From assembly GCA_011800155.1 (NCBI GenBank), contig CM022377.1, forward strand, positions 806,001 to 870,000: 64,000 bases of DNA. The letters are read 5' to 3'. The notes beneath the pieces were generated by a model. It saw only the letters and a program-made list of their open reading frames with translations. It searched no databases and was not told the DNA's origin. This document shows, one piece after another, positions 22,968 to 33,702 of this stretch. A program made the translations under genes and the position numbers. The stretch's first letter is position 1. The number at the start of each line of letters is the position of its first letter. This stretch comes from Flammulina velutipes. Taxonomy: Eukaryota > Basidiomycota > Agaricomycetes > Agaricales > Physalacriaceae.

Positions 22968-23285
22968 CGTGACATTGCGGTGAGAAAAAAGACGGTCGGG
23001 ACCCCTTCACATCTATATAGCTGCCAATCCTGTGATCTTTAGCGCCGGTATCTGTTGCGAAGATACCGGCATCAGAACACGCTTTGCCTCGATGCAAAAA
23101 CTGAAAGGTTCGAAGAGCGGCGCGACATTGACATGAGCGTCATGATTGAATGAGCGCCCACAATGCTATCCAAATGAGGGCATCTTTGATATACAACGTG
23201 CACAGCCATTCCGCGACACTGGGACAAAAACAGTGCTTTGCTCTACGTTTAGAGATGAGCGGGAAGGACATCATGGCGCCATAAA
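22968..23285. other. 5' flank of the tandem-kinase gene
   Basis: No coding signal. Should hold the promoter of the minus-strand kinase gene. Confidence 0.45.
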
Positions 23286-23460
23286 CTAAACAAGTCAGGG
23301 TCAACAAGTATCGGGACGAAATCCTGTGTTACGCCACATACCGTTGACTGAGGTCATTGTACTGGAGATATCGGATGGCACATGAGAGGGATCCATTAAC
23401 ACAGCTATTGGTGGGCGGGAGAACATGGCTGAATTGATGCATATTAGGCCTGCCTTGACT
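23286..23460 (-). pseudogene. Sho1-like gene remnant (3' end)
   Basis: Read on the minus strand this matches the 3' end of the intact Sho1-like gene: CATGTGCCATCCGATATCTC corresponds to its last exon (GTGCCATCCAACTATCTCCG). About 45 bases later TATGTGGCGTAACACAGGAT matches its 3' flank (GTGTGTGGAATAGCACTGAA). The SH3 coding region upstream is not recognisable. A decayed fragment with no usable reading frame. Confidence 0.55.
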
Positions 23461-23689
23461 TCCGCCTGAGCCGGAGTCAAAGCCAACGGCAGAGCGCGGA
23501 GCGGTACTCGTTTCCTTTCATTCATGAGTTGAAGCTCAAGCTATGACGAGGTAGTAGACCCCTCAAAATAACTATTGATTTGCGCCTGTTGGGCATCCGT
23601 ATCTTGTAGTTGATCTAATGCAAAAATTAGATTTGTCCATGGGCGCGAATGAGGTAACGAGATGTACTTCTCCTGTCACGTCAAGCTGC

Positions 23690-23870
23690 TTTCTTGGGCT
23701 CGGAACGGGCAACCGTCAATATTCCTCGCTGATCCCTGCCACTTCTGTGGTCGAGTTTTCTGGTAAAACGACGGTGGAGAGTGAAGAACACGTACGGATC
23801 CAGGGGTATTTCGGAAAGACCGGTACCAGCGGCATCAATATCGTCCTAAAAGGTGTCAACCACTATCTAA
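23690..23870 (+). repeat. Dispersed repeat, copy 1
   Basis: GGGTATTTCGGAAAGACCGG and AATATCGTCCTAAAAGGTGT, together with TCTGGTAAAACGACGGTG upstream, recur on the minus strand at about 33220-33370. A weaker match (CTTGGGCTCGGAACGGGCAA) extends it 5'. No coding potential is shared. Both copies lie a few hundred bases upstream of, and opposed to, a Sho1-like sequence. Confidence 0.6.
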
Positions 23871-24499
23871 GGCTTACAACTTACAAGAAGTGTCTCCTGC
23901 TTAGCGAATAGCTTTCGCGTTGCATCTTCGATAATTGGGTTTAGGGCTAGTAATTAAGCATCCAATTCTTCGGATGCTACCACGGTTTGTCCGCGAAGGC
24001 TGAATCATGTCTGGATGAGTATTTTGAAGATGAAGAGGGTGAAGAAGACATAGTAGCGGGGAAAAGGCCATTTCCAGCTGTGATGAAATTTGCCCGGCGG
24101 TCAGTACTAGATAATTCAAAGTAACTCTATACTCTCTACTGACTGCAGTTTCATTGGAGCTCAATATTGCTTACTGATTGGCCTTGAGGCCTTTCGAGTC
24201 GATCCTGGAAGTATGAAGATGGCAAACTGCGCATAATTCGTTAGTTTGGTGCGAACCCAAGTGGCGTAACAACCAGTCTACCTCGGTGCATATAAGTGCT
24301 CATCGTGTTTGTTATCGGAGACTTTCTGCACTCACATATTTCCGCACATTTTCAGTTGGCATCGTAGGTTGGCATACGTGGAGCCTTGGAACTCGCGATA
24401 TGGATGGTGGCGGCAGGGATAACCTGATGGCTCCCAGGGTACATGTGATGCTTGATAAGGTTTGATAACTCTGATCCGACGGCTGGACGATCCCACAAT
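23871..24499. other. Gene-free interval
   Basis: Nothing coding was recognised. Presumably the promoter region of the ORF starting at 24500. Confidence 0.4.
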
Positions 24500-25480
24500 A
24501 TGACCATCACCACTCTCTACAGCGAAAAAGTCTTGGAACTCAAGCGTCGTCTGGGTATCCCTACCGAGATATTCTTCGCAGAGTTGGCCAAGGTCGTTGT
24601 GACTCTGGGACCGGTGCCCATTGGAGTTCCCCTAGCTGTTCCACCCGGTCCCCCAGTATTTCAGTCACTGTCAAAGTTTTACTGTGTCGATGATGAGTCC
24701 GTCGAAGACTTTACCACTCGTGCGTCCGCATTCCGCTCTCAGAGCCAAGCTATCGTGAGTGCCAACAAGCAAGAGCAAGACCGCTATGACGCCGAACGTG
24801 TCGCCTTTGACCGATACCAAGATTATATCGCCGCCATCGACCGTTACCTGTCCGACATCGAGTCCCACATGCAGCGGGAGCTTCAGACTCCAGAACCCTC
24901 CCCATCCCCTCCACCTTCCAGAAAGCGTCGACGGGTGGGTGGTGATGCCCCCCCGCCCGGTGGTCGACCCAAGCGTAACAGCAACTCTCTAGCCAAGAGT
25001 GGAGCTGAGCTAGCGAAGGATTTGGAAACCAGTGGCCTTCGAGAGATAGGTGCATCTCAAAGTTTTCAATCATGGCATTCATTACTTACCTTACAACAAA
25101 CAGCGTGTTCTTACTGCGTCGCCAATGGCAAGACCTGCCTCGCAGACCCCAAAGGCAAAGGTGCCTGCAAAGAATGCCAGAAGAGAAAAACTAGATGCGC
25201 ACTTCCACCCCCGCCTATCGAAATCCCTCCCGAAGTGGCCGCAGACCTGCATGCCCTTCGAGACCTCCTTTCCAAGATCTGCGTCTCGCTTGGGAACATT
25301 GAATCTTCAATGGTGTCCCGCTCGCTCCATGACCAACATCACACCAAAGTCCTGGAGGACTTAACCTGTGCCATCAAAGAGTATTTTCCTAATCTACTTG
25401 GCTCCAAAATCCACGCGCCTCAGCGTCCCCAATCGTCAACCCCTTCATCGCTCGGGCCTCGGGCCTCAGGCCGTGGCTGA
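24500..25480 (+). CDS. Hypothetical protein with C6-type cysteine motif
   Basis: Open for 326 residues, or 308 if a 54 bp intron (25050-25103, gtgcat...cag) is removed; the join restores frame and places the cysteine cluster directly after a basic segment. The cluster reads CSYCVANGKTC then CKECQKRKTRC, six cysteines spaced like a Zn2Cys6 binuclear zinc finger but with a longer middle loop. It follows a nuclear-type basic patch (SRKRRRVGG) and a predicted coiled coil (VERVAFDRYQDY-like, residues 100-135). This points to DNA binding. The C-terminus (ADLHALRDLLSKICVSLGNI) is helical. No ATG-led extension upstream. I do not know a named family; similar anonymous proteins are frequent in mushroom genomes. 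Confidence 0.6.
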   Translation: MTITTLYSEKVLELKRRLGIPTEIFFAELAKVVVTLGPVPIGVPLAVPPGPPVFQSLSKFYCVDDESVEDFTTRASAFRSQSQAIVSANKQEQDRYDAERVAFDRYQDYIAAIDRYLSDIESHMQRELQTPEPSPSPPPSRKRRRVGGDAPPPGGRPKRNSNSLAKSGAELAKDLETSGLREIGASQSFQSWHSLLTLQQTACSYCVANGKTCLADPKGKGACKECQKRKTRCALPPPPIEIPPEVAADLHALRDLLSKICVSLGNIESSMVSRSLHDQHHTKVLEDLTCAIKEYFPNLLGSKIHAPQRPQSSTPSSLGPRASGRG

Positions 25481-25769
25481 AGCGTACAACTCGACGAACA
25501 CGTTGTAGTTTGTCGACCCATCCTGGATTGTTCAGTCGCAGCAGGGAACAGGTTCTGCCCACCAAGAAGCTTGAAAGGTGAGGTGGTGTTGGCGTTCGTA
25601 TCTTCTTTGTTCACACATCAATTAAATATGTATGCTTTTTCTTCTCACATGTGTAAATCGGCGACGTGTGTGCACGCTTCCGTGAAGAAGGCCTATTTAA
25701 TCCTGCATGAGGTTCATCTTGATTCTATTCTCCTTTCTACGCCGTCTCTTATGCCTCCAAGGTGCTACG

Positions 25770-26022
25770 CCTCCCTATGAGGATACATAACATCTCGATA
25801 GCCCCTCATACTGCGATCTTTTGGCTCGATGGAGCTGTTCTGCCTTTAGGATCACCTACCACAAAATTTAGCTTCCCACCTTGCCACAATGGTTTTCTGA
25901 TTTGTCACTTAGCCCCTACCATACGGGCTGTTCTCCAAGCTCTTGGGCAGCATGTATCCCCTGACGCAGGACGAGAGGACATGCAGGACACATTATGTAA
26001 CTACCTGGGGGTGAGGATGTAA
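25770..26022 (+). pseudogene. Decayed copy of the heptad-repeat gene (C-terminal part)
   Basis: Matches the last two exons of the gene at 32184-32830. Shared segments are MRIHNISIAPHTAIFWLDGA versus MRVTNYSLTTHDAVFWPSGT, GSPTTK, and AVLQALGQHV-P-AGRE ending in YLGVRM. The intron between the exons is still visible (ttcccacc...cacttag), but its 5' splice site and about 25 bases of exon are missing. It can be read only by translating the intron. No heptad repeat or start is present upstream. Confidence 0.65.
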
Positions 26023-26389
26023 GAAAAGAACAGAAGAGGTTGGTTGCAGTCTCACTTGCAATCAATTCCCAACGTCCCGCACGAGCGACGTCCTCCCAAT
26101 AAAAAATCCGCACAACAGCGGAACCATTAGTCCACCCGGTTATAGTAACGATCTTTGTTGACAACTCTACTGGGGGTTACAGTGATACTGACTGGATCCA
26201 ACCCAGAAATCCACACCCAAATCCAATGAAGTGGGGACACAAAGCTGAGAATACGTGCCGGGTAAACACCTGTTAGGCCTCAGAAGCTCAAACGACGGAA
26301 CGATTCATGAAATCACTGTTGACATACATAACAAAATCATCAAGTGTGCTTTCCTCCACATACAGTTTTGAAGTGTGACTGTATCGCAC
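26023..26389. other. Gene-free interval
   Basis: No feature recognised between the decayed heptad-gene copy and the Sho1-like remnant. Confidence 0.4.
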
Positions 26390-26610
26390 GAAAAACCGGA
26401 GAAACTGGGGGTCAGTACATATCAAGACGAGATTCAGTGCCACGCCACGCACCATTTGACACAACATTCAGACCAAGAGCAGGAGAAGGTTGAATGGCTT
26501 GTCCATCGAATGATATTCATAACAGTAAAATAAAACTCACTGCCCGCTGTACCATCAGCATTCTTCGAGAAACACTTGTCCGTGAAGCGATGGAAAGCAC
26601 TTCACTGTGG
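26390..26610 (-). pseudogene. Sho1-like gene remnant (SH3 3' half and 3' flank)
   Basis: On the minus strand, GTGCTTTCCATCGCTTCACG, GAATGCTGATGGTACAGCGG and the following intron (GTGAGTTTTATT...ATGAATATCATTCGATGG) line up with the intact gene's CTCTCCATCGCTTACCCCAT, GAAGGCTGATGGCACGACGG and its last intron. The 3' flank GTGTCAAATGGTGCGTGGCG also matches. Frameshifts remove the WW pair of the SH3 domain. Everything 5' of the SH3 core is missing. Confidence 0.7.
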
Positions 26611-26776
26611 CGAAGATACAACTTCGGCATTGGCCGCCGAACAATGCGGAATCAGCCGCAAAAGGAAAGGCAACAACGACCTTCACGACTTCCATCTCTC
26701 TGCATGCCGACTCCGTGAAAACCGTTTGCAAAGCCTCAAATAATCGTTCAATAACCGTCACTCTTTACTCGAATCA

Positions 26777-27745
26777 ATGCACTCATTCATAGCCCTGGCC
26801 TTGGCAGTATTTTTCCTTCAAAGCGCACAAGCTTCCCTCTACGTACGTCTGTTCTCGCCAGTCTTTCGCCCGCTCACATCCGCGACAGGTCGTTCAGCCA
26901 AGATCTGGCTCAACATGCCGTGGCGGAGAAGAATGCACGGTCCAATGGCTTGACAATGGAAGGACACCACTTCTCCCATCGTTTGGCACCGCTCTGGTCG
27001 GTTTGTACACTGGCGACCAAGTGCGTTTCTTACACGTATAAGCATTCGGCACTGACCAATCCAATAGCAACTCGTTCAAACCATACAACCAATCGACGTC
27101 AGCCAATCCCTTTCTCTGACTTTTACGGTGCGCGATCTCTTCTACTCATACCGCTCAACGCTCAAGCTATCTCCAGCCTATCCCAGAGGCGGGCCCTAAC
27201 TCGGATACCTAGTATGTCAACTGGTTCTCCTTCTCCCAATCCTCTGACTGGATCCAGTTACATTTGCTTCACCTCAACAACATCGGACGACAAAGCGTAT
27301 TCACCGTTCTTCCAGTATGCGCCGTTCATCTCTCTTCCTCAAAATTCCGCTTACATTCCCTAGACTGGACGGCATGTCCGGATCCTTCGACTCGCCCTTG
27401 GATTCGGCTACGACAAGTATACCGATTCCACCTGCCGCTGAGAGCGAGAGTACAAGCACCAACTCTGAATTACCCACAATCACTGTTGGAACGCTGGAGA
27501 CGTCTCGACCTCCGATACCTACGTTGAGCGCGACCACCCCGCTCACCTCCGCATCGCCCACGAGGCTGACAACTGCAGTCCGTTCAACCATAACCTTCCC
27601 AACGTCAACAAGCCAAGGTTCCGCCTCAAACTCAGAGTCCACAGACTCTCCATCGGACAATGCCTCCTCTCGCAGCACCCCCGTCTCATCAGCCCTCTTC
27701 CTGGGCGTCCTCTCGTTATATATCCTCGTCGCTTCTGTGTTATAG
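26777..27745 (+). CDS. Secreted Kre9/KNH-like Ser/Thr-rich GPI-anchored protein
   Basis: Exons 26777-26842, 26889-27020, 27068-27127, 27177-27211, 27258-27314 and 27364-27745 encode 243 residues. Residues 1-18 are a signal peptide (MHSFIALALAVFFLQSAQA). The mature N-terminus (VVQPRSGSTCRGGEECTVQW, then FGTALVGLYTGDQ, NSDTYYICF) has the beta-sandwich pattern of the Kre9/KNH, Ser-Thr-rich GPI family. A Ser/Thr/Pro-rich stalk of about 100 residues follows, then a hydrophobic end (ALFLGVLSLYILVASVL) after small residues (NASSRS), as expected for GPI attachment. Acts at the cell surface or wall; the family is linked to beta-1,6-glucan and adhesion, the exact role is unknown. Confidence 0.85.
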
Positions 27746-28029
27746 GACACTTGCAGCCGCTACGTTTTTGTTATCTTTATTCATTTGCGATACATATCCT
27801 TACTTACCGCCATTGTCACCCCACCTTGTAGAGTTTTGTTATCATCATAGTCGTCTGTTCCTGCATGCTTTTCGAGTTACTCTGGGATATTATCCCACTT
27901 ATGCTTTTCTGTTGAACCCCTGCTCTAAAATGCCTCACTCGAAGCTGTCTCTTTCTTTCCCCATGAACCCCTTGGCCGACAGACTCCTTGCATGTTTAGG
28001 GAACGCCAAGTTCGGAGGAGATACCAAAA
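27746..28029. other. Gene-free interval
   Basis: Probably 3' UTR of the GPI-protein gene. No other feature recognised. Confidence 0.4.
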
Positions 28030-28525
28030 TTATGATCCAATCCGCAGATGCCAGCAATATACCCAGCCAACAGTGGTTGATCACTCAAATCCGTTCCCGT
28101 ATGGCAACAGACCACTACCGCTTGTAAACAAGGGAGCATCTCTTGCAAGCAGTGAAAAGGTTACGAATCGCTGGCTGGAAGACTCCCTCGTCATTACAGG
28201 TAGGTGCATTGATCCACCGATATCGCTTGGTAACATCCCGCTGCAGTTTCTCCCGCCCGTCAATCAAGCCCGGAACCTGCTCAGCTACTACCGATATCAG
28301 CACAGAGACATTTTCGATCCGTGCGGAAGCGCGCTATGACGGCCTCATCGAAATCGACTGTAGATGTATACTTCCCAGATGACTTAGTTTTTCTTAAGGC
28401 GAAATGCTTTCCATCGCTTACCCCATCACGGACAAGTGGTCCGCGAAGAAGGCTGATGGCACTGTCAAATGATGTGTGGCGTGGCACTGAATCTCGTCTT
28501 GATATGTACTGACCCTAGTTTCTCT
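28030..28525 (+). pseudogene. Sho1-like pseudogene (linker and SH3 region)
   Basis: Parallels the intact gene from its cytoplasmic linker to the 3' flank. GATGCCAGCA, CAGTGGTTGATCACTC, AGACCACTACC, TCTTGCAAGCAGTGAAAAG, CCTCGTCATTACAG/gtaggt and ACAGAGACATTTTCGATCCG all have near-identical partners at 34255-34580. Intron 1 of this part survives (28200-28246), but intron 2 is shortened to a stub (ggcctcatcgaaatcgactgtag). The SH3 exon has indels, so SPDD and the KWW motif fall in different frames. No transmembrane part is present. Confidence 0.75.
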
Positions 28526-29537
28526 AGTTTTCCGGGCGATACTAAGTAGAAGACTCAATCAAAGTTCCCACGCTGATCGTGATACTGTACTAGTTTCTTA
28601 TGCACTACATAGTGTCATATGTAAGTTCCCTGTATATTAGAGTGTATAAATATAGAAATTTGATAAATAGCGATACATATGTTTTTTTGTACACTAGGAT
28701 GGCCCAGGAAGAATGACGGGTAATTCTCTTTCCTGGAGTATTGAGGTTCAATGCTTTAGAGTCAGGTAGAAATTGGTTCTAATTCAGTCAGAACTTCTGG
28801 GCCATTGGCTGGACCGTCTCAACGTCGGAAGCCCATGATAGCCTCGCCTCCAACCCGTCAGATCTCATATGACCATTGACAGTGTCAGGCAGACAGCCGG
28901 TTCATTAGATTTGGGACAATCCCGGCTTGATAAGAGGGCCCGGACGAGCGGTAAGTAAGTAAGAGCAGGGGGTAAAGAGTTTGCCGAAGTATTGTGATGG
29001 CAGAGAAGGCGATATGAATTGATTTATTTGTGTGGCGTTTAACTAGAATATTACCTTTCTGGAGCTAATTGTCGCAGTTTTACTTCAAGTAGGTCTATTC
29101 GTGTACTATCTGTGAGCCCAAAATTTCCCTCACCAGCAAACCACGAGTAAGTATCGCCCTAATTCGCGGTGATTTCGCGACGCCGAAAGACTTGATATAG
29201 AGATAGTATTCGCAAATCAGCCTTGTGACACAGATTCGATGCAACAGCTTCCTTTGGCGGGGGATAGTAATTTAGAATAACACATACGGTATACACGTAC
29301 CAGAAGAATATTGTGGCCCGTCGGCCAGCATACCTGGGTCGTGTAAGCTACAAGGATTACTACACGCGCTGCATCTCGTAGATTACACGTTTACCTTTGT
29401 TTCACTGACCTGTATCCGGCCTCTCTGCTCGCCGTTATTAGGCTGCTGAAGGATGCGTGATCGCGAATCTCCGAAACTCGTGATGTGTGACGCAGTGTTT
29501 CTGTCCTTTCCCTCTTACTTCCATCTTCTTCCATGGT
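28526..29537. other. Gene-free A/T-rich interval, about 1 kb
   Basis: Low coding potential on both strands; a run of TATATTAGAGTGTATAAATA-like sequence lies near 28630-28680. No tRNA, repeat pair or ORF was recognised. It contains the promoter of the PH-like gene. Confidence 0.5.
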
Positions 29538-31958
29538 ATGGACGACACCCAGCCTTCGTTGGCCATTGCTTGTCGATTCAGTACTAGTTCTGCTCGCCTT
29601 GCAAATTAACTACTAAACTTTGTGCAGTACCATACGACCAGTGGCTAGTAACGCACATAAATCCAAAGTGGAAGGTCAGAACTGTGAAACACTGGATACT
29701 CAAGAAATGCGGCGCACCGCAGGAATTTGACATCCCCGAGCCTCGGCGACGACCGCCATCGCCCATCGTGTTTGCCCAGCCATCTCAGAAGAAGAATCGC
29801 CTGATATCACCCATCGAATTTGCCCCCACACAAAACGAACTCGACGAAGACACAGCACAAGCAGGTTACGAAGAGGACAACGAGGGTAGCGAGGAAGAAT
29901 GGACTGCAGTCACTCGCCCCAAAACGCAGCACGCCACCGAGCCTGAGCCTTCGCACAGCAAGCGGAAGCTCAAGAGCAAATCCAAGGTTGTACAACCTCA
30001 CAAAGTATCGTCGTATGATCCAGACCGGCTCTCGCTCCTACGCTACTCAACCGGGCAACTGCTCGAGGAAGACTACAGCTTGGATTGGTACGAGATGGAA
30101 CCATTTGAGCTGATTGAGATACATCGAGCAGGCGTCTTTCTGCACCTTCCGCGGGAGATCACAGAGAGCTACGTACAGCCGTACTGGGAGGGCTGGGTCC
30201 AAGCTCTTCGCGTTGTTGGAGTGACGAATCGCAAAGGAGCCGAATCTGAGATTCAGAAACTCGAGTGGCGGCCGAGATGGGTCGTAGTGCGTGACGGCGA
30301 GCTTTCGCTCTGCAAAGACCGCTCGGTGAGTAGCTTGTCCATTGATTCTCGTTTGTGCTCATTCTAATATCCAGGAATCCCCGCCATCCAAATCCCTCAC
30401 ACTCTCACATCTCACAGACTTGCGTGGCGCAGAACACCTGGAAAAGTCGACACCCATCGTTCCTGAACCTCACCAACGTATTATTTGTGCCAAGTTCAAG
30501 ATACGCTCGACGACCACCCGAATTACGTACGACGAACAGACGCCTTCCACCGTCATTTCTGCCAGTGCTACTAAACGAAAGCCTCCGAGGATTAATACCA
30601 ATACTTCCCCAATAACGCGTAAACGCGCCTCTACCATCTCACATACGCCTTCTCGGGGCAACAATTCGGACTCTACCAACCCGGACGGCGGTGAAGATAG
30701 TGCTGGGTCGACCTTGTCGTCGCCTGTATTTGCGCACGACGAACTTAGCGATGAAGACAAAGGTGGTGCCGATGACCTGAATGCACTCTTAGGTCTCCGA
30801 ACAGGCTACGGATATCGCTACCGTGGTAGTAACTCAAAGTCTGCTCAGACTACCCCTACCCCTTCCGATACCATTCCCAACATCCCGCCTCCCAACTACG
30901 AAATCGGCGAATGGATCGTTCTTGATCTATCGGACGACAACGGATACACGTCCCTTTTACGAACGCTCCATCGCTTATTCCCTCATGAATCCCAGAGCAT
31001 TAGCGGCTCATCGACCTTCGTTGGTGGTCTACTGCCGACTCTGGAGAATGCGCCATCATCGCCTACGTCTTATGCCAGCTTGTACCCTCACCACAACCCC
31101 ACCAAGCCTGGCCTCCCGCCTCTTCCGCGTTCCAACGCCCTTGGAGCTATGCCTTTCCCTGAATGGCGTTCAGCTCTTGTTCGTCGGTCGCGCAAGGCTG
31201 GGCTGGGCCACATTGGGGAGGCGATGGCCTGCGTGCTGTTGGCAATAGACCCCGTTCTACCGAATGATATGGATACGATTGAGATATCATCTGTGAGGGG
31301 CGAGTCGGAGGCCGGCGGTCCTACGTCAGATGATGAGAGCGACAGCGATACGGTGGCGTTCGATCCGTCTGATTCGGATTCAGATTCATCTCAGGTTGAG
31401 TGGGAGGGTTGGATGGCTGATCTGCATCGCCAGGCGCGTGTTTTGCGCAATGCTCCTCGTTCGCCGGGCGTGATGGACATGGGATTCTCGAATCTTTCGT
31501 TGGATATGCAGCGGCACCATATGGAGCCCACGGGACGCGTTGTACCGTCTATAGCTTCTCCTGGGACGACACTCTCGTCACCATCGTCCAACGAGTCGTT
31601 GTATCGCCGTAGTCTGCGTGGGGCGGAGCAGAGGCGGCCGAGTATGCCTACGATCCATCTGTTCAGTGCGGGTCCGAGTTCTCCTGGGAGCACAACCCAT
31701 TCGCGACATCCTAGCTCCCTGTCCCAGCGTCCAAGTATGCCGAGTCTCGGGAGGGCTGCGAGTGTCAATGTCCTGAAGAAGGACAAAGGGAAGCAGCGGG
31801 AGGATGAGTCGGGGCAGAAGAGGAAGAAGGACCGGCTGGCAAGTCCTCCTCCTGAAGTGGACGGTGTACCGGTGAAGAAGAAGAGTGGTCTGGCGCGCGG
31901 GATGGAGAAGATTGTGCGGGGACTGGATCCGACGTTGGATTTTGTGGATGCTCGCTGA
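29538..31958 (+). CDS. Large PH-domain-like protein of unknown function
   Basis: Exons 29538-29580, 29628-30325 and 30375-31958 give 774 residues. A short N-terminal motif (PYDQWLVTHINPKWKVRTVK, residues ~15-35) is followed by an acidic linker. A probable split PH fold comes next: WEGWVQALRVV, then WRPRWVVVRDGELSLCKD, then ERIICAKFKI-like beta strands, a Ser/Thr-rich insert, and EWIVLDLSDDNGYTSLLRTL with the Trp and helix that normally close a PH domain. The last 400 residues are Ser/Pro-rich and disordered, with acidic (SDSDSDSS) and basic (KRKKDR) clusters, ending in a short helix (ARGMEKIVRGLDPTLDFVDA). Membrane-lipid binding and a cortical or signalling role are inferred. Confidence 0.75.
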
Positions 31959-32183
31959 GCTGTATTGATGTACTATTAGTGTACATATTAGTTAGTTAGC
32001 TTTGAAGTTGTGGGTCGCGTTTTTTGGTGTACGATAGTAAAGAACATAATTCGAGATTCATACATGCTTGGGCATTGGACAGTTGTTGAATGGCGTGGTT
32101 GAAACATACAGGGATTTAGAATGAGACTATAAAGTACATATAGGATAAGAGGCAGGAAGAAGCCGACAGCCTATGGCCCCAGA
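31959..32183. other. Convergent intergenic region
   Basis: Shared 3' flank between the PH-like gene (plus) and the heptad-repeat gene (minus). No other feature. Confidence 0.5.
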
Positions 32184-32830
32184 CTACATTTTAACCCCAA
32201 GATAGTCGCATAGTGTGATCTGCATGGCCTCTCGTCCAGCACCAGGGGCTACATGCTGCCCAAGAGCTTGGAGAACAGCGCGCAGGGCAGTTTCTAAGTG
32301 AAGGATCAGAAAACAGCTGCGACAAGGTGGAAAAAACTTACCAGAAGCGTGGGAGATCTCATTTTTTGTGGTAGGTGATCCTGGAGGCAGGATGGTCCCA
32401 CTGGGCCAAAAGACGGCATCATGAGTAGTGAGCGAGTAGTTGGTCACCCTCATAGGGGCGATCCGCATCTGGGGAGGGCATTAGAGAGAAAAGATATAGG
32501 ATAAAGATGAACTGCCGGACCATATCCTTCAAGGTGTCAACCTCATCCTTCAAGGAGTAGACCACATCCTTCAAGGAGCTGACCTCATCCTTCAGGGAGC
32601 TCATCCCATCCTTCAAGGAACTGACATCAAGCTTCAAAGAAGTGAACTCCCCTGCCTAACAAATTGATTAGACAGAGAAATAGGATGCAGAGTTGCAAAC
32701 AACGCACGAGTGCGTTGATGACGACATCATTGTCAACAGAATTACCAGCAGGGAGGGATTGCTTGTGGAGCACAGATAAGGCGGCGGCGGTGGTGGTGGT
32801 GGTGGTGATGGCGGTGGTGTGTTTGGGCAT
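32184..32830 (-). CDS. Small coiled-coil protein with SLKDEVS heptad repeats
   Basis: Exons 32830-32708, 32655-32521, 32468-32342 and 32293-32184 encode 164 residues. The N-terminus has a poly-Thr run (TTAITTTTTT). Residues ~46-86 are five imperfect copies of a seven-residue unit, S-L-K-D-[EGVM]-V-[SYD], with Leu and Val at coiled-coil a/d positions. The last 80 residues form a small domain (TNYSLTTHDAVFWPSGTILP, AVLQALGQHVAPGAGRE, CDYLGVKM). I do not recognise the family. Taking the donor at GTGCGT (32707) and at GTCCGG (32520) keeps both neighbouring exons in phase 0. A decayed copy lies at 25770-26022. Probably an oligomerising protein (inference). Confidence 0.7.
32521..32640 (-). repeat. 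21-nt tandem repeat coding for heptads
   Basis: About five degenerate copies of a 21-nt unit around TCCTTGAAGGATGAGGTC (minus strand), in frame with the coiled-coil gene. The copies differ mostly at positions that change the fifth and seventh residue of each heptad. Confidence 0.8.
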
Positions 32831-33219
32831 GGTGAAAGACAAAGGGGTAGATATATTTCAATTGTGAATGTGTGGCCAAGAGCACGTGACACCTGCCTCA
32901 ACAGAAACATCTAAAAATTGGACGACAAGTGTCAACTTGTAATGTCCACCGAATCTGGGCCGGGTAGTTATGATAGTGTAGAATTACTCTGAGTTACTGG
33001 CCGCTTGGGGAATCCTCGAGTTCGTCAAATAATTACCTATCTAAAAATGCCCGCCACCTTCTTGGATATTCCTCACTCCCTTTATCTTCCGGACCTTCAT
33101 CCGAACCTTAACGGATGAGGCGCGGCGCATAGAACCCAAAGCCTCAAACCATTCACGAATATGACCCCTATGACATCTATTCATTAAGCAGCACAAACTG
33201 TAAGACAGTGGGAGCCTTT
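32831..33219. other. Gene-free interval
   Basis: 5' flank of the heptad-repeat gene (minus). A CACGTGAC motif lies at about 32882-32890. No other feature recognised. Confidence 0.4.
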
Positions 33220-33370
33220 TTGACACCTTTTAGGACGATATTGATGTTGCTGAGGACCCTGTACCGGTCTTTCCGGAATACCCTTCCATATGTGCGATCA
33301 TCACCGTAGTTTTACCAGCAAACAGCCGAGTTGCCCCTCCCGAGCCAAAAAAAATCTACTTCGACTGGTT
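33220..33370 (-). repeat. Dispersed repeat, copy 2
   Basis: Minus-strand partner of the repeat at 23690-23870. Shared stretches include GGGTATTCCGGAAAGACCGG, AATATCGTCCTAAAAGGTGT and GCTGGTAAAACTACGGTG. No reading frame is conserved. It ends about 330 bp upstream of the Sho1-like start and points away from it. Confidence 0.6.
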
Positions 33371-33702
33371 GAATAGCTTGCCAAAAGAGGAACACTAGTT
33401 GAAGGTGTGGACAAGCTTTTACGAGGTGGATGCTATTACTGCCAGTAAGGAATTACTATCGATCCTCTGTAGAACGGTCGGCTGTAGGCCGGCTGAGTCT
33501 ACAAACAAATACCTGTACATATCATTAGTTCATTTTTCAAGTCAGTTGTTATAATGGTGTCCTTTGGTGTACAGAAATAAATGCTTTCATGCGTGGCGAC
33601 ATAAAGTCGGCCCGATAGCCGATACATGCTTCGTGCCGTCATGTTCATGTTCCGTATATTACCTCCGATGCTGAGGACGTCCACCATCTTCTTGGATCCA
33701 CC

